From Nitrospinaceae bacterium (lineage in GTDB: Bacteria; Nitrospinota; Nitrospinia; Nitrospinales; VA-1), in the NCBI GenBank assembly GCA_029261655.1, contig JAJDAY010000010.1, positions 62,001 through 126,000 on the forward strand: a DNA stretch of 64,000 nt, given 5' to 3'. Numbering within the stretch: the first letter of the stretch is position 1; the number at the start of each line of letters is the position of its first letter. Below, in pieces: positions 9,494 through 22,091 of this stretch. The notes under the pieces were generated by a model. That model worked only from the letters and a program-made list of their open reading frames with translations. It had not been told where the DNA came from and made no database searches. The position numbers were made by a program, and so were the translations under genes.

Positions 9494-11245
9494 TTACAGA
9501 CAGTCGATGGTTTTTTCCCGAACCAGGGTTTTCACTTCTTCAATAAACGATTCGAGGTCCAACGTCCTGGACTCCTTGGATCGACGCTTTCGAACGGCCA
9601 ATGTCTGGGCCTCGACCTCTTTTTCTCCGAGAGCGATCATGTAAGGGATTTTCTGGAGTTGAGCCTCCCGGATTTTGAACCCAATCTTTTCATTTCGCAA
9701 GTCTTTTTCTACCCGGATGCCCTCCTTTTCCAGACGCCGGGCAAGCTCATCCGTATAAGAATGCTGGTTATCGGTGATCGGAAGCAGAATCACCTGAACG
9801 GGTGCCAGCCACAAAGGGAAAGCGCCCGCATAATGTTCAATCAGACAGCCGAAAAACCGCTCCAGAGAGCCCATCAACGCGCGATGGATCATGATCGGTT
9901 GCTGGCGTTGACCGTCATCTTCAATATAACTTATGTTGAATCGCTGGGGAAGGTTAAAATCCACTTGCACTGTAGAAACCTGCCAGTAGCGGTTCAGGCT
10001 GTCCTTGATCTTAATGTCAATTTTAGGCCCATAGAATACGCCCTCACCGGGGTCGATCTCATAGGCGAGCTGGGTTTTTTCAAGCGCCGACTTCAACGCC
10101 TGGGTGGCGGTTTCCCAATCCCCCTGGGAGCCGACGAATTTGTCCGGCTGGGTGCTGAGATAGACTTTGTACTCAAGAAATCCGAAGGCTTGGAGGATGA
10201 ACAGGATCAACTCCAGCACTTTCACCAGTTCCGCCTCGATCTGGCTGGGACGGCAGAATAGATGCGCGTCGTCCTGAGTGAACCCGCGCACCCTGAGGAG
10301 ACCATGTAGAACGCCGGACCGCTCGTACCGGTAAACCGTGCCCAGTTCTCCGAAGCGGACGGGCAGGTCACGGTAACTGCGCAGTCTGCTTTGAAAAATC
10401 TTGATGTGGAACGGGCAGTTCATGGGCTTCATGACATATTCTTTGCCCTCGACATCCATCGGCGAAAAGATATTGTCCTTGTAAAAGTCCATGTGACCGC
10501 TGACTTTCCACAGATCGACCTTGGCGGCGTGCGGGCTGTAGACCATTTCGTAGCCGTTATTATAATGCTCGCTTTTCCAGAAGTCCTCCATCAGGCCGCG
10601 TATTCTGGCGCCCTTGGGATGCCACAGGATCATTCCGGGGCCAATATCGTCGGTCACGGAAAACAAGTCCAGTTCCTTTCCCAGCTTGCGGTGGTCGCGT
10701 TTTTTGGCTTCCTCCAGGCGGTTCAGATAGACACGCAATTCTTTTTTGTTGTGCCATGCCGTGCCGTAGATTCTCTGTAACCCTGGGTTGCGCTCATCGC
10801 CCCGCCAATAGGAGGCCGAGGTGTGCAACAGCTTGAACGACTTTATATCCCCGGTCGAGGCGACATGCGGTCCGCGGCAAAGATCGGTAAACTCTCCCTG
10901 CGCATAAACGGAAATAGCGTCGTTCGAATCGATCGCGTCGATGATTTCGTGTTTAAACGATTCGCCCATTTTGTCGAACATTTTGAGAGCGTCTTCACGT
11001 GGAATTTCCTGGCGCACGATTTTGAGATCCTGCTTGATGATCTCATTCATACGCGCTTCGATTTTTTCCAGGTCTTCGGGGACGAAAGGCGTTTCCCGAA
11101 AAAAATCGTAATAGAACCCATCCTCGATCACCGGGCCTATCGTGACTTTGGTTTCCGGGAACAACTGTTTGACCGCCTGCGCCATGAGATGGGCGGTGCT
11201 GTGCCGGATGGTTTCCAGATCGAATTTTTCGGTGGTCTCACTCAT
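9494..11245 (-). CDS. thrS: threonine--tRNA ligase lacking the N-terminal TGS domain
   Basis: HSTAHLMAQAVKQLFP editing motif, MNCPFHIKIF, RVRGFTQDDAHLFC, MIHRALMGSLERF; begins only a few residues before the editing domain. Confidence 0.94.
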   Translation of the reverse strand: MSETTEKFDLETIRHSTAHLMAQAVKQLFPETKVTIGPVIEDGFYYDFFRETPFVPEDLEKIEARMNEIIKQDLKIVRQEIPREDALKMFDKMGESFKHEIIDAIDSNDAISVYAQGEFTDLCRGPHVASTGDIKSFKLLHTSASYWRGDERNPGLQRIYGTAWHNKKELRVYLNRLEEAKKRDHRKLGKELDLFSVTDDIGPGMILWHPKGARIRGLMEDFWKSEHYNNGYEMVYSPHAAKVDLWKVSGHMDFYKDNIFSPMDVEGKEYVMKPMNCPFHIKIFQSRLRSYRDLPVRFGELGTVYRYERSGVLHGLLRVRGFTQDDAHLFCRPSQIEAELVKVLELILFILQAFGFLEYKVYLSTQPDKFVGSQGDWETATQALKSALEKTQLAYEIDPGEGVFYGPKIDIKIKDSLNRYWQVSTVQVDFNLPQRFNISYIEDDGQRQQPIMIHRALMGSLERFFGCLIEHYAGAFPLWLAPVQVILLPITDNQHSYTDELARRLEKEGIRVEKDLRNEKIGFKIREAQLQKIPYMIALGEKEVEAQTLAVRKRRSKESRTLDLESFIEEVKTLVREKTIDCL

Positions 11246-11458
11246 TGTTTTTTCCTGTGATTCTTGCTAAAAATCCTGCGCTCTGATAAACAACCCCCCA
11301 AGGACTTCGCCCGCTGAATTTGACCCGTCAGTTTGAAAGGGATTTCCTTAAAACGGAAGGTGAAAGCCATTGCCCGGATAAAAGGTTTTAGGTTCTATTC
11401 GCCTTTACGGGCTTTAAGTTTCAGCTGACTTTCAATTCACCTTGGGGGAACAAAAAAA

Positions 11459-11530
11459 TAGGCACGGGCGGTTTCGAACCGCCGACCCCTTGCATGTCAA
11501 GCAAGTACTCTACCCCTGAGCTACGCGCCT
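11459..11530 (-). tRNA. tRNA-Val (GAC anticodon)
   Basis: Minus-strand cloverleaf AGGCGCG...CTTGC-TTGACAT-GCAAG...GGCGG-TTCGAAA-CCGCC-CGTGCCT; CCA not encoded. Confidence 0.9.
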
Positions 11531-11689
11531 GAATTTATTATGGTTGTCTATTTTAGAGCGAATCCCGCATTTGTCAACCCTCCTTCGCGGGGAGGAAAAT
11601 TGGGCTCCGCTCACCAGCCCCAAAGAGAAAGTGTCAGGATGAAGATTCTGAAAGAAGCAAGATTCAACCCGCCAAACACCCATCGCCCG

Positions 11690-14340
<2,651 letters not shown>

Positions 14341-14358
14341 AGTCGTACCTTTTCTTTT

Positions 14359-15150
14359 TTATAAGTCCATCATTCCTTCCAGCGGACTGCTGGCGGACGC
14401 GTATAATTTTTTTGGAATCCGCCCCGCTTCAAAGGCGAGTCTGCCGCTCTCAACCGCCATTTTCATGGACAAGGCCATTTTCAACGGGTCACGGGCTCCG
14501 GCGATGGCGGTGTTCATCAGGATTCCATCGACGCCAAGCTCCATCGCCCGGCTGGCATCGGACGCGGTTCCCACGCCCGCGTCGATAATCACGGGGACGC
14601 TGACCGCCTCCTGAATCAGCCGTATGTTATAGGGATTGCGAATGCCCAACCCGGACCCGATGGGTGCGGCCAGAGGCATCACCGCCACGCATCCCAGGGC
14701 CTCCAGCTTTTTACACAAAACAACATCGTCCGTGCAATAGGGCAATACCTGAAAGCCATCCTGAACGAGCAGTTTGGACGCTTCCAGGGTCGCCTCGTTA
14801 TCGGGGAACAGGGTTTTTTCATCGCCGATAACTTCCACTTTGACAAAATTGCCAAGGCCCGCTTCCCGGGCCAGCTGACAGGTCATGACCGCTTCCTTGA
14901 CGGAATAGCAACCGGCGGTGTTCGGCAGGAAAATGTATTTTTTGGGATCGAGATGGTTGAGGAGCGAGTCTTTCGTGGTGTCCAGCTCAATTCTTCTTAC
15001 CGCTACGGTCACGATTTCAGCGCCGGAAATCTCGATGGCGATGCGGGTTTGCTCAAACGAGGCGTATTTCCCCGTGCCCACGATCAGGCGTGAGGTCAGG
15101 GTCTTGTCGCCGATTTTAAAAGTTGGTTTGTCCGTCAGGGTTTCAGTCAC
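14359..15150 (-). CDS. thiG: thiazole synthase
   Basis: [34 protein letters not shown]...[15 protein letters not shown]...[32 protein letters not shown]. Confidence 0.95.
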   Translation of the reverse strand: MTETLTDKPTFKIGDKTLTSRLIVGTGKYASFEQTRIAIEISGAEIVTVAVRRIELDTTKDSLLNHLDPKKYIFLPNTAGCYSVKEAVMTCQLAREAGLGNFVKVEVIGDEKTLFPDNEATLEASKLLVQDGFQVLPYCTDDVVLCKKLEALGCVAVMPLAAPIGSGLGIRNPYNIRLIQEAVSVPVIIDAGVGTASDASRAMELGVDGILMNTAIAGARDPLKMALSMKMAVESGRLAFEAGRIPKKLYASASSPLEGMMDL

Positions 15151-15189
15151 TGGAAATGGTTTTCCTTTAAAAATATTTTATAGCCGAGA

Positions 15190-15393
15190 TCATACACCGC
15201 CGCCGACGGCGTGCACGATCTCTATTTGATCCCCTTCTTTTACGGGGGTTTCCGGGTATCTGGATTTTGGGATCACCTGACAGTTGAGAGCCACCGCGAT
15301 ATTGGGAGCGGTGATGGAAAGCTCCTCCACCAGTTCGGTCACTGTGTTGCTGGAATGGACTTCTCGTTCTTCCCCATTGATGGTCAGTTTCAC
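15190..15393 (-). CDS. thiS: sulfur carrier protein ThiS (C-terminus GGGV)
   Basis: MKLTINGEEREV...PVKEGDQIEIVHAVGGGV; adjacent to thiG. Confidence 0.88.
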   Translation of the reverse strand: MKLTINGEEREVHSSNTVTELVEELSITAPNIAVALNCQVIPKSRYPETPVKEGDQIEIVHAVGGGV

Positions 15394-15686
15394 CCGCGTC
15401 TCCAGATAAATTTTCTACTTATAAAACAGATGGTTTGGGGTTACAATTGATCTGATCAAAACGTGACTCAAGTTATTTCCCGAAACACTAAGGAGTGATG
15501 TCACCCTTTTTTATCAGGAGACCTGGGACACTCTATTTGAGAAAACGGTTCTTAACCGTGTGATGGTTTAAAAAACGCTGGGGTGCTGGATGAGGATAAC
15601 CGTTTAGGGACCGACAAGGGAAAAGCTGTTGCCCTGTTATCAGGGTCACAGCCTGAAGGAATTGTAGCGCCTGCTTAAGACAGCTT

Positions 15687-15768
15687 CACTTCCCTTCGCT
15701 GGTATAAACCAGATCAGGTTCCAAGGGTCATCCTAAAAGGAAATCTCAGTTGGAGCAACACCCCTAGT
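15687..15768 (-). promoter_or_regulatory. TPP riboswitch (THI element) upstream of thiSGEC
   Basis: Minus strand TAGGGGTGTTGCTCCAACTGAGATTTCC...GACCCTTGGAACCTGATCTGGTTTATACCAGCGAAGGGAAGTG matches the THI-box consensus. Confidence 0.93.
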
Positions 15769-15839
15769 GATGGAGATAGCATTGGATAATTTTTTTGTGA
15801 AGTCAAGAGATATTGACAAAATTTTAACAAGGGACTCTA

Positions 15840-17183
15840 TTGAAGCCTATGAGAATGGAAAATAAAATGTTAATGCGATGGTTGCTGGCCGGAATTTTAA
15901 TCCTGATTCAGGGGTGCGCGGGTGCGTCTCTGAACCCATTTGTAGAAAAACCCTATTTTGCTTCTCCACCCGCTCAACTGTCCAGTGCCGATAAGGAAGT
16001 ATTTGACAGAGCGTTGTTTCGGCAGACCAACAATCGGATTCAACCGGCCATCAAGGTTTGGGGGCAGTTTCTGGAAAAGCACCCGCGCTCGTTTGAAGCT
16101 CACAACAACCTGGGGCTGGTTTATTTTGAAGACGATCAATTAGCCGCCGCGATCATCGAATTTGAAAAGGCCATGTCCCTGGAGCCCAGTGAAGACAAGA
16201 TAAAGAAAAACCTGATCAGAGCCCTGAATTTCAAAGCCCTCCTCTACAAAGAAGCCAATGATTACAACCGGGCGGTCGATACCTTAAAGCGGGTCCAGGA
16301 AATTTCCACTCCGGAAGAAAAGGAAAAAGTCGGGTATCGCATCGAGGAATATGAAAACCAGGCGTTTGCACAGGCAAAACGCGTCAACACTCTGGAAGCT
16401 TACCAGGCATTTCTCATACGCTATCCTGAGAGTTCCAAAAACTCGGATGCAGCCCGCATGAAGGTTGAGGGGTTGAAACTCAGGCCCGCCGCACCTCCGG
16501 CAATTAAAGCCGAGGCAAGTATTCCGGCTTTGCCCCTGGAAACGGAAAGTGAAGAAATACTTGCGGGCGATGATTTGCTCGAAAGTTCGCCGTTGAACAT
16601 GGAGAACACAGAAAACATGGTGGACGTGACCCCTGAGATGAAGGGTCTGGCGGAAGAAAAGATGTCGTCATCCTCCCCCGGCCTGGACCCGGCCCTTGGG
16701 CAGGATATGCAGAAGGAAGCCATGGAAAAAATGGAAAAAGTTGAAACGGGGGTTAAAACTCCGGTTGTCGCAGAAACCCTGGACAATGGGTTCATTCCCG
16801 TTCAACCGCTGGAGGTCCCGCGCAGTGGTGAGCAGAAAATAGCAATCGCCACTCAGCCTGACCCCAAGCCCGCAACCGGGGTCGATCCTTTTTTCAAACC
16901 GGAATCTCCAAAAGTTAAAACCCCGGACCCCGTCGTGTCCCTCCCGGTACAAAATGATCCCCCCGAAGTGGCTCAGATATTAAAAAAGAAAGTGAAGATC
17001 GTCACTTCGAAAGATCCTCTCAGGATTCGTGCCGGTCCCACTTCGGCATCCAGAGTCGTTGCTACCGTGGCTAAGGGTTCTCTGGTTCCGTTCGTCAAAG
17101 AAGAAAACGGATGGTACAAGATAGAGTTCTCCGCCGGGGAAACGGGTTGGGTTTCTAAAAAATATTCGCAAATGGTGGAATAA
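15840..17183 (+). CDS. TPR-containing lipoprotein-like protein with C-terminal SH3 (SH3b) domain
   Basis: LLAGILILIQGCAG lipobox-like N-terminus; TPR HNNLGLVYFEDDQLAAAIIEFEKAMSLEP; C-terminal SH3: KDPLRIRAGPTSASRVVATVAKGS...GETGWVSKKYSQ. Confidence 0.7.
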   Translation: MKPMRMENKMLMRWLLAGILILIQGCAGASLNPFVEKPYFASPPAQLSSADKEVFDRALFRQTNNRIQPAIKVWGQFLEKHPRSFEAHNNLGLVYFEDDQLAAAIIEFEKAMSLEPSEDKIKKNLIRALNFKALLYKEANDYNRAVDTLKRVQEISTPEEKEKVGYRIEEYENQAFAQAKRVNTLEAYQAFLIRYPESSKNSDAARMKVEGLKLRPAAPPAIKAEASIPALPLETESEEILAGDDLLESSPLNMENTENMVDVTPEMKGLAEEKMSSSSPGLDPALGQDMQKEAMEKMEKVETGVKTPVVAETLDNGFIPVQPLEVPRSGEQKIAIATQPDPKPATGVDPFFKPESPKVKTPDPVVSLPVQNDPPEVAQILKKKVKIVTSKDPLRIRAGPTSASRVVATVAKGSLVPFVKEENGWYKIEFSAGETGWVSKKYSQMVE

Positions 17184-17365
17184 TTTTTCCTTCCGCCGGG
17201 TCTAAAACCCAACGGCTCCTCCCCCAGTTTTTTTCTTTGCTCAGGATTTCAGCCTGAGATAAACGGAAGGAATTGGGTTGAGGAAACCCCGGACTCATAA
17301 TATAATCGCCTCTCAGAATTCAAATACCCTTATTTATATCCGATCAATTTTATAGAGATTTTTTT

Positions 17366-18334
17366 ATGACCCTGATTGCGCCCGAACAACTGGACCGGTT
17401 GATTGAAAGTGAATGGAACTATCTGGATTCCAAAAAATCTGAATGGAGCCTCCTGGACGGGGAACAGGACATGGAGGTTCTGGAACATATTTTACGGTGC
17501 ATTTTGCATCTGGACCGCACCGAGACTTTGGGGGTCGAATTCAAGGAATGCGTCAAAGTGCAAAACCCCGATGGCGGCTGGTCCAAACGCTCGCACGCCG
17601 ATCAGACCTCCATGTGGATCACGACCTTTGTCGCTTTGAAACTTTGCCGGGGCAACCTGGCACTCAAGGACCCGGCGATCGAGGACTGCATTCAGCGCGC
17701 CCTGGAATACGTTCTTTCCGTTCAGGAGGAAGACGGGCATTGGGCCGACCCGGAATGGTCCCACCTCGACACCACCTGTTCGGTCACCTGTTTTCTCACC
17801 ATTTATCAGGTGACCCATGACAAGCGGGAGGAAGAAAGAATCAACACCGCGAGGAAGCGGGGGTTCGAGTTCATCAAAAACTGGCAACAGGATTCCGGTT
17901 TGTGGAAAGACAATACCTTTCATCCGGCGGGAATCGAAACCACGGCTCACCTGATGCAGTACACCCTCGTTCCCGCTTTTTTCATGGATGGCATCGACTA
18001 CGCCGAGAAACTTTGCATGGACGCCGCCGAATCACTGGCGGGGGAGCAGGCCGCGAACGGATCGTGGGACCAGGAAAACATGGACCACACAATGGATGCC
18101 TGCCGAAACCTGATGCTGGTCTCGGATACGTTTGACCGGCGGGATAAATACACTCCGATCATTGAAAAGGGCGTGCGCTGGTTGATGGACGAGAAAAATG
18201 CGACGGGCTGGGGAGATTTCCCGGACGAACCCAGCAATGTCGAACGCACCGCCGATGGTCTGGACACCCTGCTAAAATTCAAAAGGTATTGTTCTGGAGA
18301 GCCGATGTCGCATTTTTGGGCTTACAGTAAATAA
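17366..18334 (+). CDS. prenyltransferase/squalene-cyclase-like alpha-alpha toroid protein
   Basis: Repeated QW-like motifs: NPDGGWSKRSHADQTSMWITTFVAL, QEEDGHWADPEWSHLDTTCSVTCFL, NGSWDQENMDHTMDACRNLML. Confidence 0.7.
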   Translation: MTLIAPEQLDRLIESEWNYLDSKKSEWSLLDGEQDMEVLEHILRCILHLDRTETLGVEFKECVKVQNPDGGWSKRSHADQTSMWITTFVALKLCRGNLALKDPAIEDCIQRALEYVLSVQEEDGHWADPEWSHLDTTCSVTCFLTIYQVTHDKREEERINTARKRGFEFIKNWQQDSGLWKDNTFHPAGIETTAHLMQYTLVPAFFMDGIDYAEKLCMDAAESLAGEQAANGSWDQENMDHTMDACRNLMLVSDTFDRRDKYTPIIEKGVRWLMDEKNATGWGDFPDEPSNVERTADGLDTLLKFKRYCSGEPMSHFWAYSK

Positions 18335-18406
18335 ACTTTTTACAGGGACCTCTAATAATCCGATACCTTTCTTTCATGCCCCCGCAACATTTTTAGAGAT
18401 ACCCCA

Positions 18407-19156
18407 ATGCAAGCGATCATTCTTCTGGCCGGTTACGGTTCCCGTCTGAACCGACAGGATATCCCGCACAAAGCCTTATTGCCTTTTGGCAACGACACCC
18501 TCCTTTCCCGTCACCTTTCCTGTTTGGAAGACTTGAAAATCGACCTCACCCATCTGGTTCTCGGCCACAACAAAGAACAGGTCGAAAGTTATGTCCGGGG
18601 TTTACAGCTCAAGTTGCCCCTCCGGTTTATTGACAACCCCGTTTATCGAACGACTGGTAACACGCTTTCCATGGTGATGGCATTACGGCAATCGGCGGCA
18701 GACGTTTTGATTCTGGATGGGGATGTCCTTTACCCCCGGTCGGTTTTTACCGACTATGCCCGTCAGTCCGACGCGTCTTCCTTTGCCATGACGCCCGGCG
18801 ATATCGACGATGAAGAATCGGCGAAGGTGTTGTTGAAACCGTCGGGCAGTATCCAGGCGTTCATCACCAAACGGCACCTGACCGGAGCAGAAAAAAGCGG
18901 TTTTAAATTTGCTGGTGAGGCGATCGGTTTTTTCAAACTTTCCGCGCTCAACGTGAAAAAGTTTATTGCCCTTTACGAGAAGCACGAAGCGGAGTACGAA
19001 AAATTTCTCTGGGAAATCCCCTTCACGGAATTCGCAAACGAAGTGGATTTAAAAACCTGGACCACCGGGAGTACCGATTGCTTTGAAATCGACACCCAGG
19101 AAGAATACGAACACGCTCTGGACCATTTCGAACGCCATAGAGATTTGTATGGTTGA
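18407..19156 (+). CDS. NTP transferase family protein (phosphocholine/sugar-phosphate cytidylyltransferase-like)
   Basis: MQAIILLAGYGSRL...PHKALLPFG...VLILDGDVLYP. Confidence 0.75.
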   Translation: MQAIILLAGYGSRLNRQDIPHKALLPFGNDTLLSRHLSCLEDLKIDLTHLVLGHNKEQVESYVRGLQLKLPLRFIDNPVYRTTGNTLSMVMALRQSAADVLILDGDVLYPRSVFTDYARQSDASSFAMTPGDIDDEESAKVLLKPSGSIQAFITKRHLTGAEKSGFKFAGEAIGFFKLSALNVKKFIALYEKHEAEYEKFLWEIPFTEFANEVDLKTWTTGSTDCFEIDTQEEYEHALDHFERHRDLYG

Positions 19157-19210
19157 GGAACAATCCCAGGGTGGAAGAAAGTCGAGTCCCTTCAAAATAA
19201 AGATGTCCGC

Positions 19211-19903
19211 ATGTTAAAGAAATACAAGGCCGTGTTTTTCGATGTGGGAGGAACCCTGCTCGAAGTGTATCCGTCCGTCGGGGAAGTGTATGCGGAGATT
19301 GCGCGTGATTTTGGGTTTTCCGGATCGCCGTCTGCGGTGGACCGGCAGTTTCGTCTTGAATGGAAAAAAACCGGGGGAATCGAATCCCTGGGCCGTCAAA
19401 GCGGAGTGACCATTGAAAGAAAATTTTGGCGCGATCTGGTTTTTCATGTATTCGAACATTTCGGCGGGTTGCGGGACTTTGAAACTTATTTTGATCAGGT
19501 TTATGAAGCGTTTCGGAGTAAAGAACGCTGGCGCGTCTATGAAGATGTTCAGGATTCTGGAATATTGCAAACCCTGAAACGCCGGGGGGTTGTCCTGGGT
19601 GTTATTTCAAACTGGGATTCCCGCCTCCCGGAAACTCTGGAGGCAATGGGGCTGGCACAGCATTTTGATTTTATCCTGGCATCCACCGTGGTGGGGGCGG
19701 CCAAACCGGATGAAAAGATTTTTAGAGAAGCGTTGCTAAAGAGCGGAGTCAATAGCCGGGAAGCCTGCCACATCGGCGATGAACCCATAGCTGATATACA
19801 AGGCGCAAAACAGGCCGGCGTTGACGCGATCCTGATCGACCGCAGGGATCGATTCAATTCTTTCAGGGACCGCAAGATACGTTCTTTTCTGGAGCTTGGG
19901 TGA
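19211..19903 (+). CDS. HAD-superfamily hydrolase
   Basis: AVFFDVGGTLLE, VISNWDSRL, AKPDEKIFREAL, HIGDEPIADIQGAKQAG. Confidence 0.85.
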   Translation: MLKKYKAVFFDVGGTLLEVYPSVGEVYAEIARDFGFSGSPSAVDRQFRLEWKKTGGIESLGRQSGVTIERKFWRDLVFHVFEHFGGLRDFETYFDQVYEAFRSKERWRVYEDVQDSGILQTLKRRGVVLGVISNWDSRLPETLEAMGLAQHFDFILASTVVGAAKPDEKIFREALLKSGVNSREACHIGDEPIADIQGAKQAGVDAILIDRRDRFNSFRDRKIRSFLELG

Positions 19904-19915
19904 GCCTGTGTTTCC

Positions 19916-20425
19916 TCAGGGTTTGTAACCTTTGATCCCGTCCAGGTTGGCTTTGGTGAAGGAGGTTTTATTTATTTTGGCTTGAGTCAGGTTGGCGCCG
20001 GTGAGATTGGCCCCAAAAAATGAGGTGCTGTCCAGATTGGCTCCCCGCAAATCCGCGTTGGTCAGGTTGGCGAATGTCAGGCTGACTTCCTTCAGGTTGG
20101 CCTGAGTAAATACCGCCGAGGTCAATTTGGCGCGGCTCATGGAAGCGTTGATCAGGTTGGCTTTGGAGAAATTGACTTTTTCCAGAGTGGCTTCGTTGAA
20201 ATCCGCGCTGTTCAAATCCGCACCGGAGAAGTTGGAACCTGTCAGATAGGCTTTTTCAAATTTTGTTTTTACCAGGGACGTTTTGCTGAAATTAGCTTTC
20301 ACGCAGGTCACCCCGCTGAAGTCCAGACCGGAGAGATCCAGCCCCGTCAAATCGGTGTCCATTAAATGAGGCCGGTTTTCTTCCTTTAACATTGATTTTA
20401 ATTTAGTGATGCTGATATTTGCCAT
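19916..20425 (-). CDS. pentapeptide repeat protein
   Basis: Tandem A(N/D)LxX repeats: DLSGLDFSGVTCVKANFSKTSLVKTKFEKAYLTGSNFSGADLNSADFNEATLEKVNFSKANL... Confidence 0.92.
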   Translation of the reverse strand: MANISITKLKSMLKEENRPHLMDTDLTGLDLSGLDFSGVTCVKANFSKTSLVKTKFEKAYLTGSNFSGADLNSADFNEATLEKVNFSKANLINASMSRAKLTSAVFTQANLKEVSLTFANLTNADLRGANLDSTSFFGANLTGANLTQAKINKTSFTKANLDGIKGYKP

Positions 20426-20531
20426 GAATTACCTTTCGTTTTGCCCTGCGGCTCATACGGGAACCCCGCCTGAAATGATCCCGGTCCGGGGCACTATAAC
20501 CTGAGAGGAATTTTTTAACAACCAATCAGGT

Positions 20532-22055
20532 TTAACTTTGAATCGTTTGTGGAACTTGATTTTCTTGACCCCGGTATTTCCAAAGTTCGTAGACGAAATA
20601 TAGATAAAAGGGCGTGTATTCAAACCAGGGGATCCACCGGGAATATTCGGGAATGTCCTGATAGTCGAAATAGAAATCGAGGTAATACAAACCTACAAGA
20701 CCGGTCAATAAAACCCACGACCGCCAGGGAAACAGACACATAAAAGGCACGACCCAGGAAAGATACCAGGGGTTTTGCACGGGACTCAGGAGAAATACCA
20801 GGCCCATCAGGATGAAAAAATAAAACAGCAATTGTTTATTTGATTTCTGAAGAAAACTTTTCCAAAAAAGCAGATAGCCAATGACTCCAGACAAGATAAC
20901 CGCAACAGTTGCCTTGCTTAGAAGCGTTGGCAGGTCGCTTGAAAAAAATGTTTGCGACACCGCCCGCAAATTCAACACGTCGCCGAAAAAATAAACCAGG
21001 AGAGAAAACAGGCTGTCGTTACTTTGCCAGTGGAGGGAAAAAGCTTTCAGCCCCGCAAAAGTTTTGAAGCCAGTGTTTAAAAAAGGCAGGTAACAAAGAG
21101 CCACGACCGTGCCAAACATTAGAAGGAGAAGGAGGGGGGTCGTCCAAACGGGCTTTTGGCTGATTTTGTTTTTTTGTGCCGCCCGTTCAAGAAAAAACGG
21201 CAAAAGAATCACCGGATAAAATTTCACCAAAACACTGAACGCCAGCAAAAGGTTCGCCAGAGCGTGCCGGCGCAGGATCAAAAAATGAATGGCGGCGCAT
21301 AAAAAAGCGATGCCCAGGATGTCGAGATGAGTGGAGTTGTAGGTTTCCTTGATGACGAGGGGCGACCAGAAATAGATCAGGCACAGGTTTTTGTTTTTCC
21401 CCAGAGTCCCCAGGATTTGCACGATAAAAAATAGTACGGCCAGATCAAACATCAGGAAGGTCAGTCGGAGCGCCAATATGCTGTCCGGCTTGAGAAGGGC
21501 AACCCCTTTGAAAATGAACTGCGCCATCGGTGGATAGATGGTCGGGACATCCGAATGGTTGACCCGTTCGAGGGTCGTCAAAGCCGCCTGGTTTTCCCAT
21601 TTCAGGCTGTTGAGAAGCTCAAGCTCCTGACGTTCTTGCTGGGTGTAACGCGCCATAAACCCCTTCGCGTCTTTTATCTTGAAATCCAGGTAATCGTTGG
21701 TTTCGTCCGGCGCGTATTTATAGGGGTTGATTCCGTGGGCAAACACCTTTCCATCCCAAAGGTATCTATAAACGTCGTCTTCCTGTATCTGATTGGCGGG
21801 CAGGATCACCGCCCGAAAAAGAAGCCCCAGAATAACGATGGCCCACAAGGCCGAGGAAGAATCCGGTTTTTGCACCACAGTTTTGCTGGCCAGTGCGTAA
21901 AAAACAAACAGCACGGCGTATACCGCAAGGTAAGCCAGAATGGGCCGGTCTGAGTATCCTCCTCCCCAGTTGAATTGCCTGGAAAGCGCGGTCATGGCCA
22001 GATACAGTGGCAGGCTGGCGATTCCTAAAGCGATGAGATGACGGTGAGAACGCAT
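20532..22055 (-). CDS. polytopic membrane glycosyltransferase (GT87/DUF2029-like mannosyltransferase)
   Basis: Many TM segments; ILPANQIQEDDVYRYLWDGKVFAHGINPYKYAP motif and FLLSPVQNPWYLSWVVPF. Confidence 0.7.
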   Translation of the reverse strand: MRSHRHLIALGIASLPLYLAMTALSRQFNWGGGYSDRPILAYLAVYAVLFVFYALASKTVVQKPDSSSALWAIVILGLLFRAVILPANQIQEDDVYRYLWDGKVFAHGINPYKYAPDETNDYLDFKIKDAKGFMARYTQQERQELELLNSLKWENQAALTTLERVNHSDVPTIYPPMAQFIFKGVALLKPDSILALRLTFLMFDLAVLFFIVQILGTLGKNKNLCLIYFWSPLVIKETYNSTHLDILGIAFLCAAIHFLILRRHALANLLLAFSVLVKFYPVILLPFFLERAAQKNKISQKPVWTTPLLLLLMFGTVVALCYLPFLNTGFKTFAGLKAFSLHWQSNDSLFSLLVYFFGDVLNLRAVSQTFFSSDLPTLLSKATVAVILSGVIGYLLFWKSFLQKSNKQLLFYFFILMGLVFLLSPVQNPWYLSWVVPFMCLFPWRSWVLLTGLVGLYYLDFYFDYQDIPEYSRWIPWFEYTPFYLYFVYELWKYRGQENQVPQTIQS

Positions 22056-22091
22056 GTGTCTGGAGGGATGAACTTCCAGGTTGAATTTTAA

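Noticed and set aside
19916-20425. Pentapeptide repeat protein as a possible immunity (Qnr/McbG-like) factor for the RiPP
   Set aside because: Nearly 30 kb away from the RiPP island and in core-like context; no evidence of linkage.
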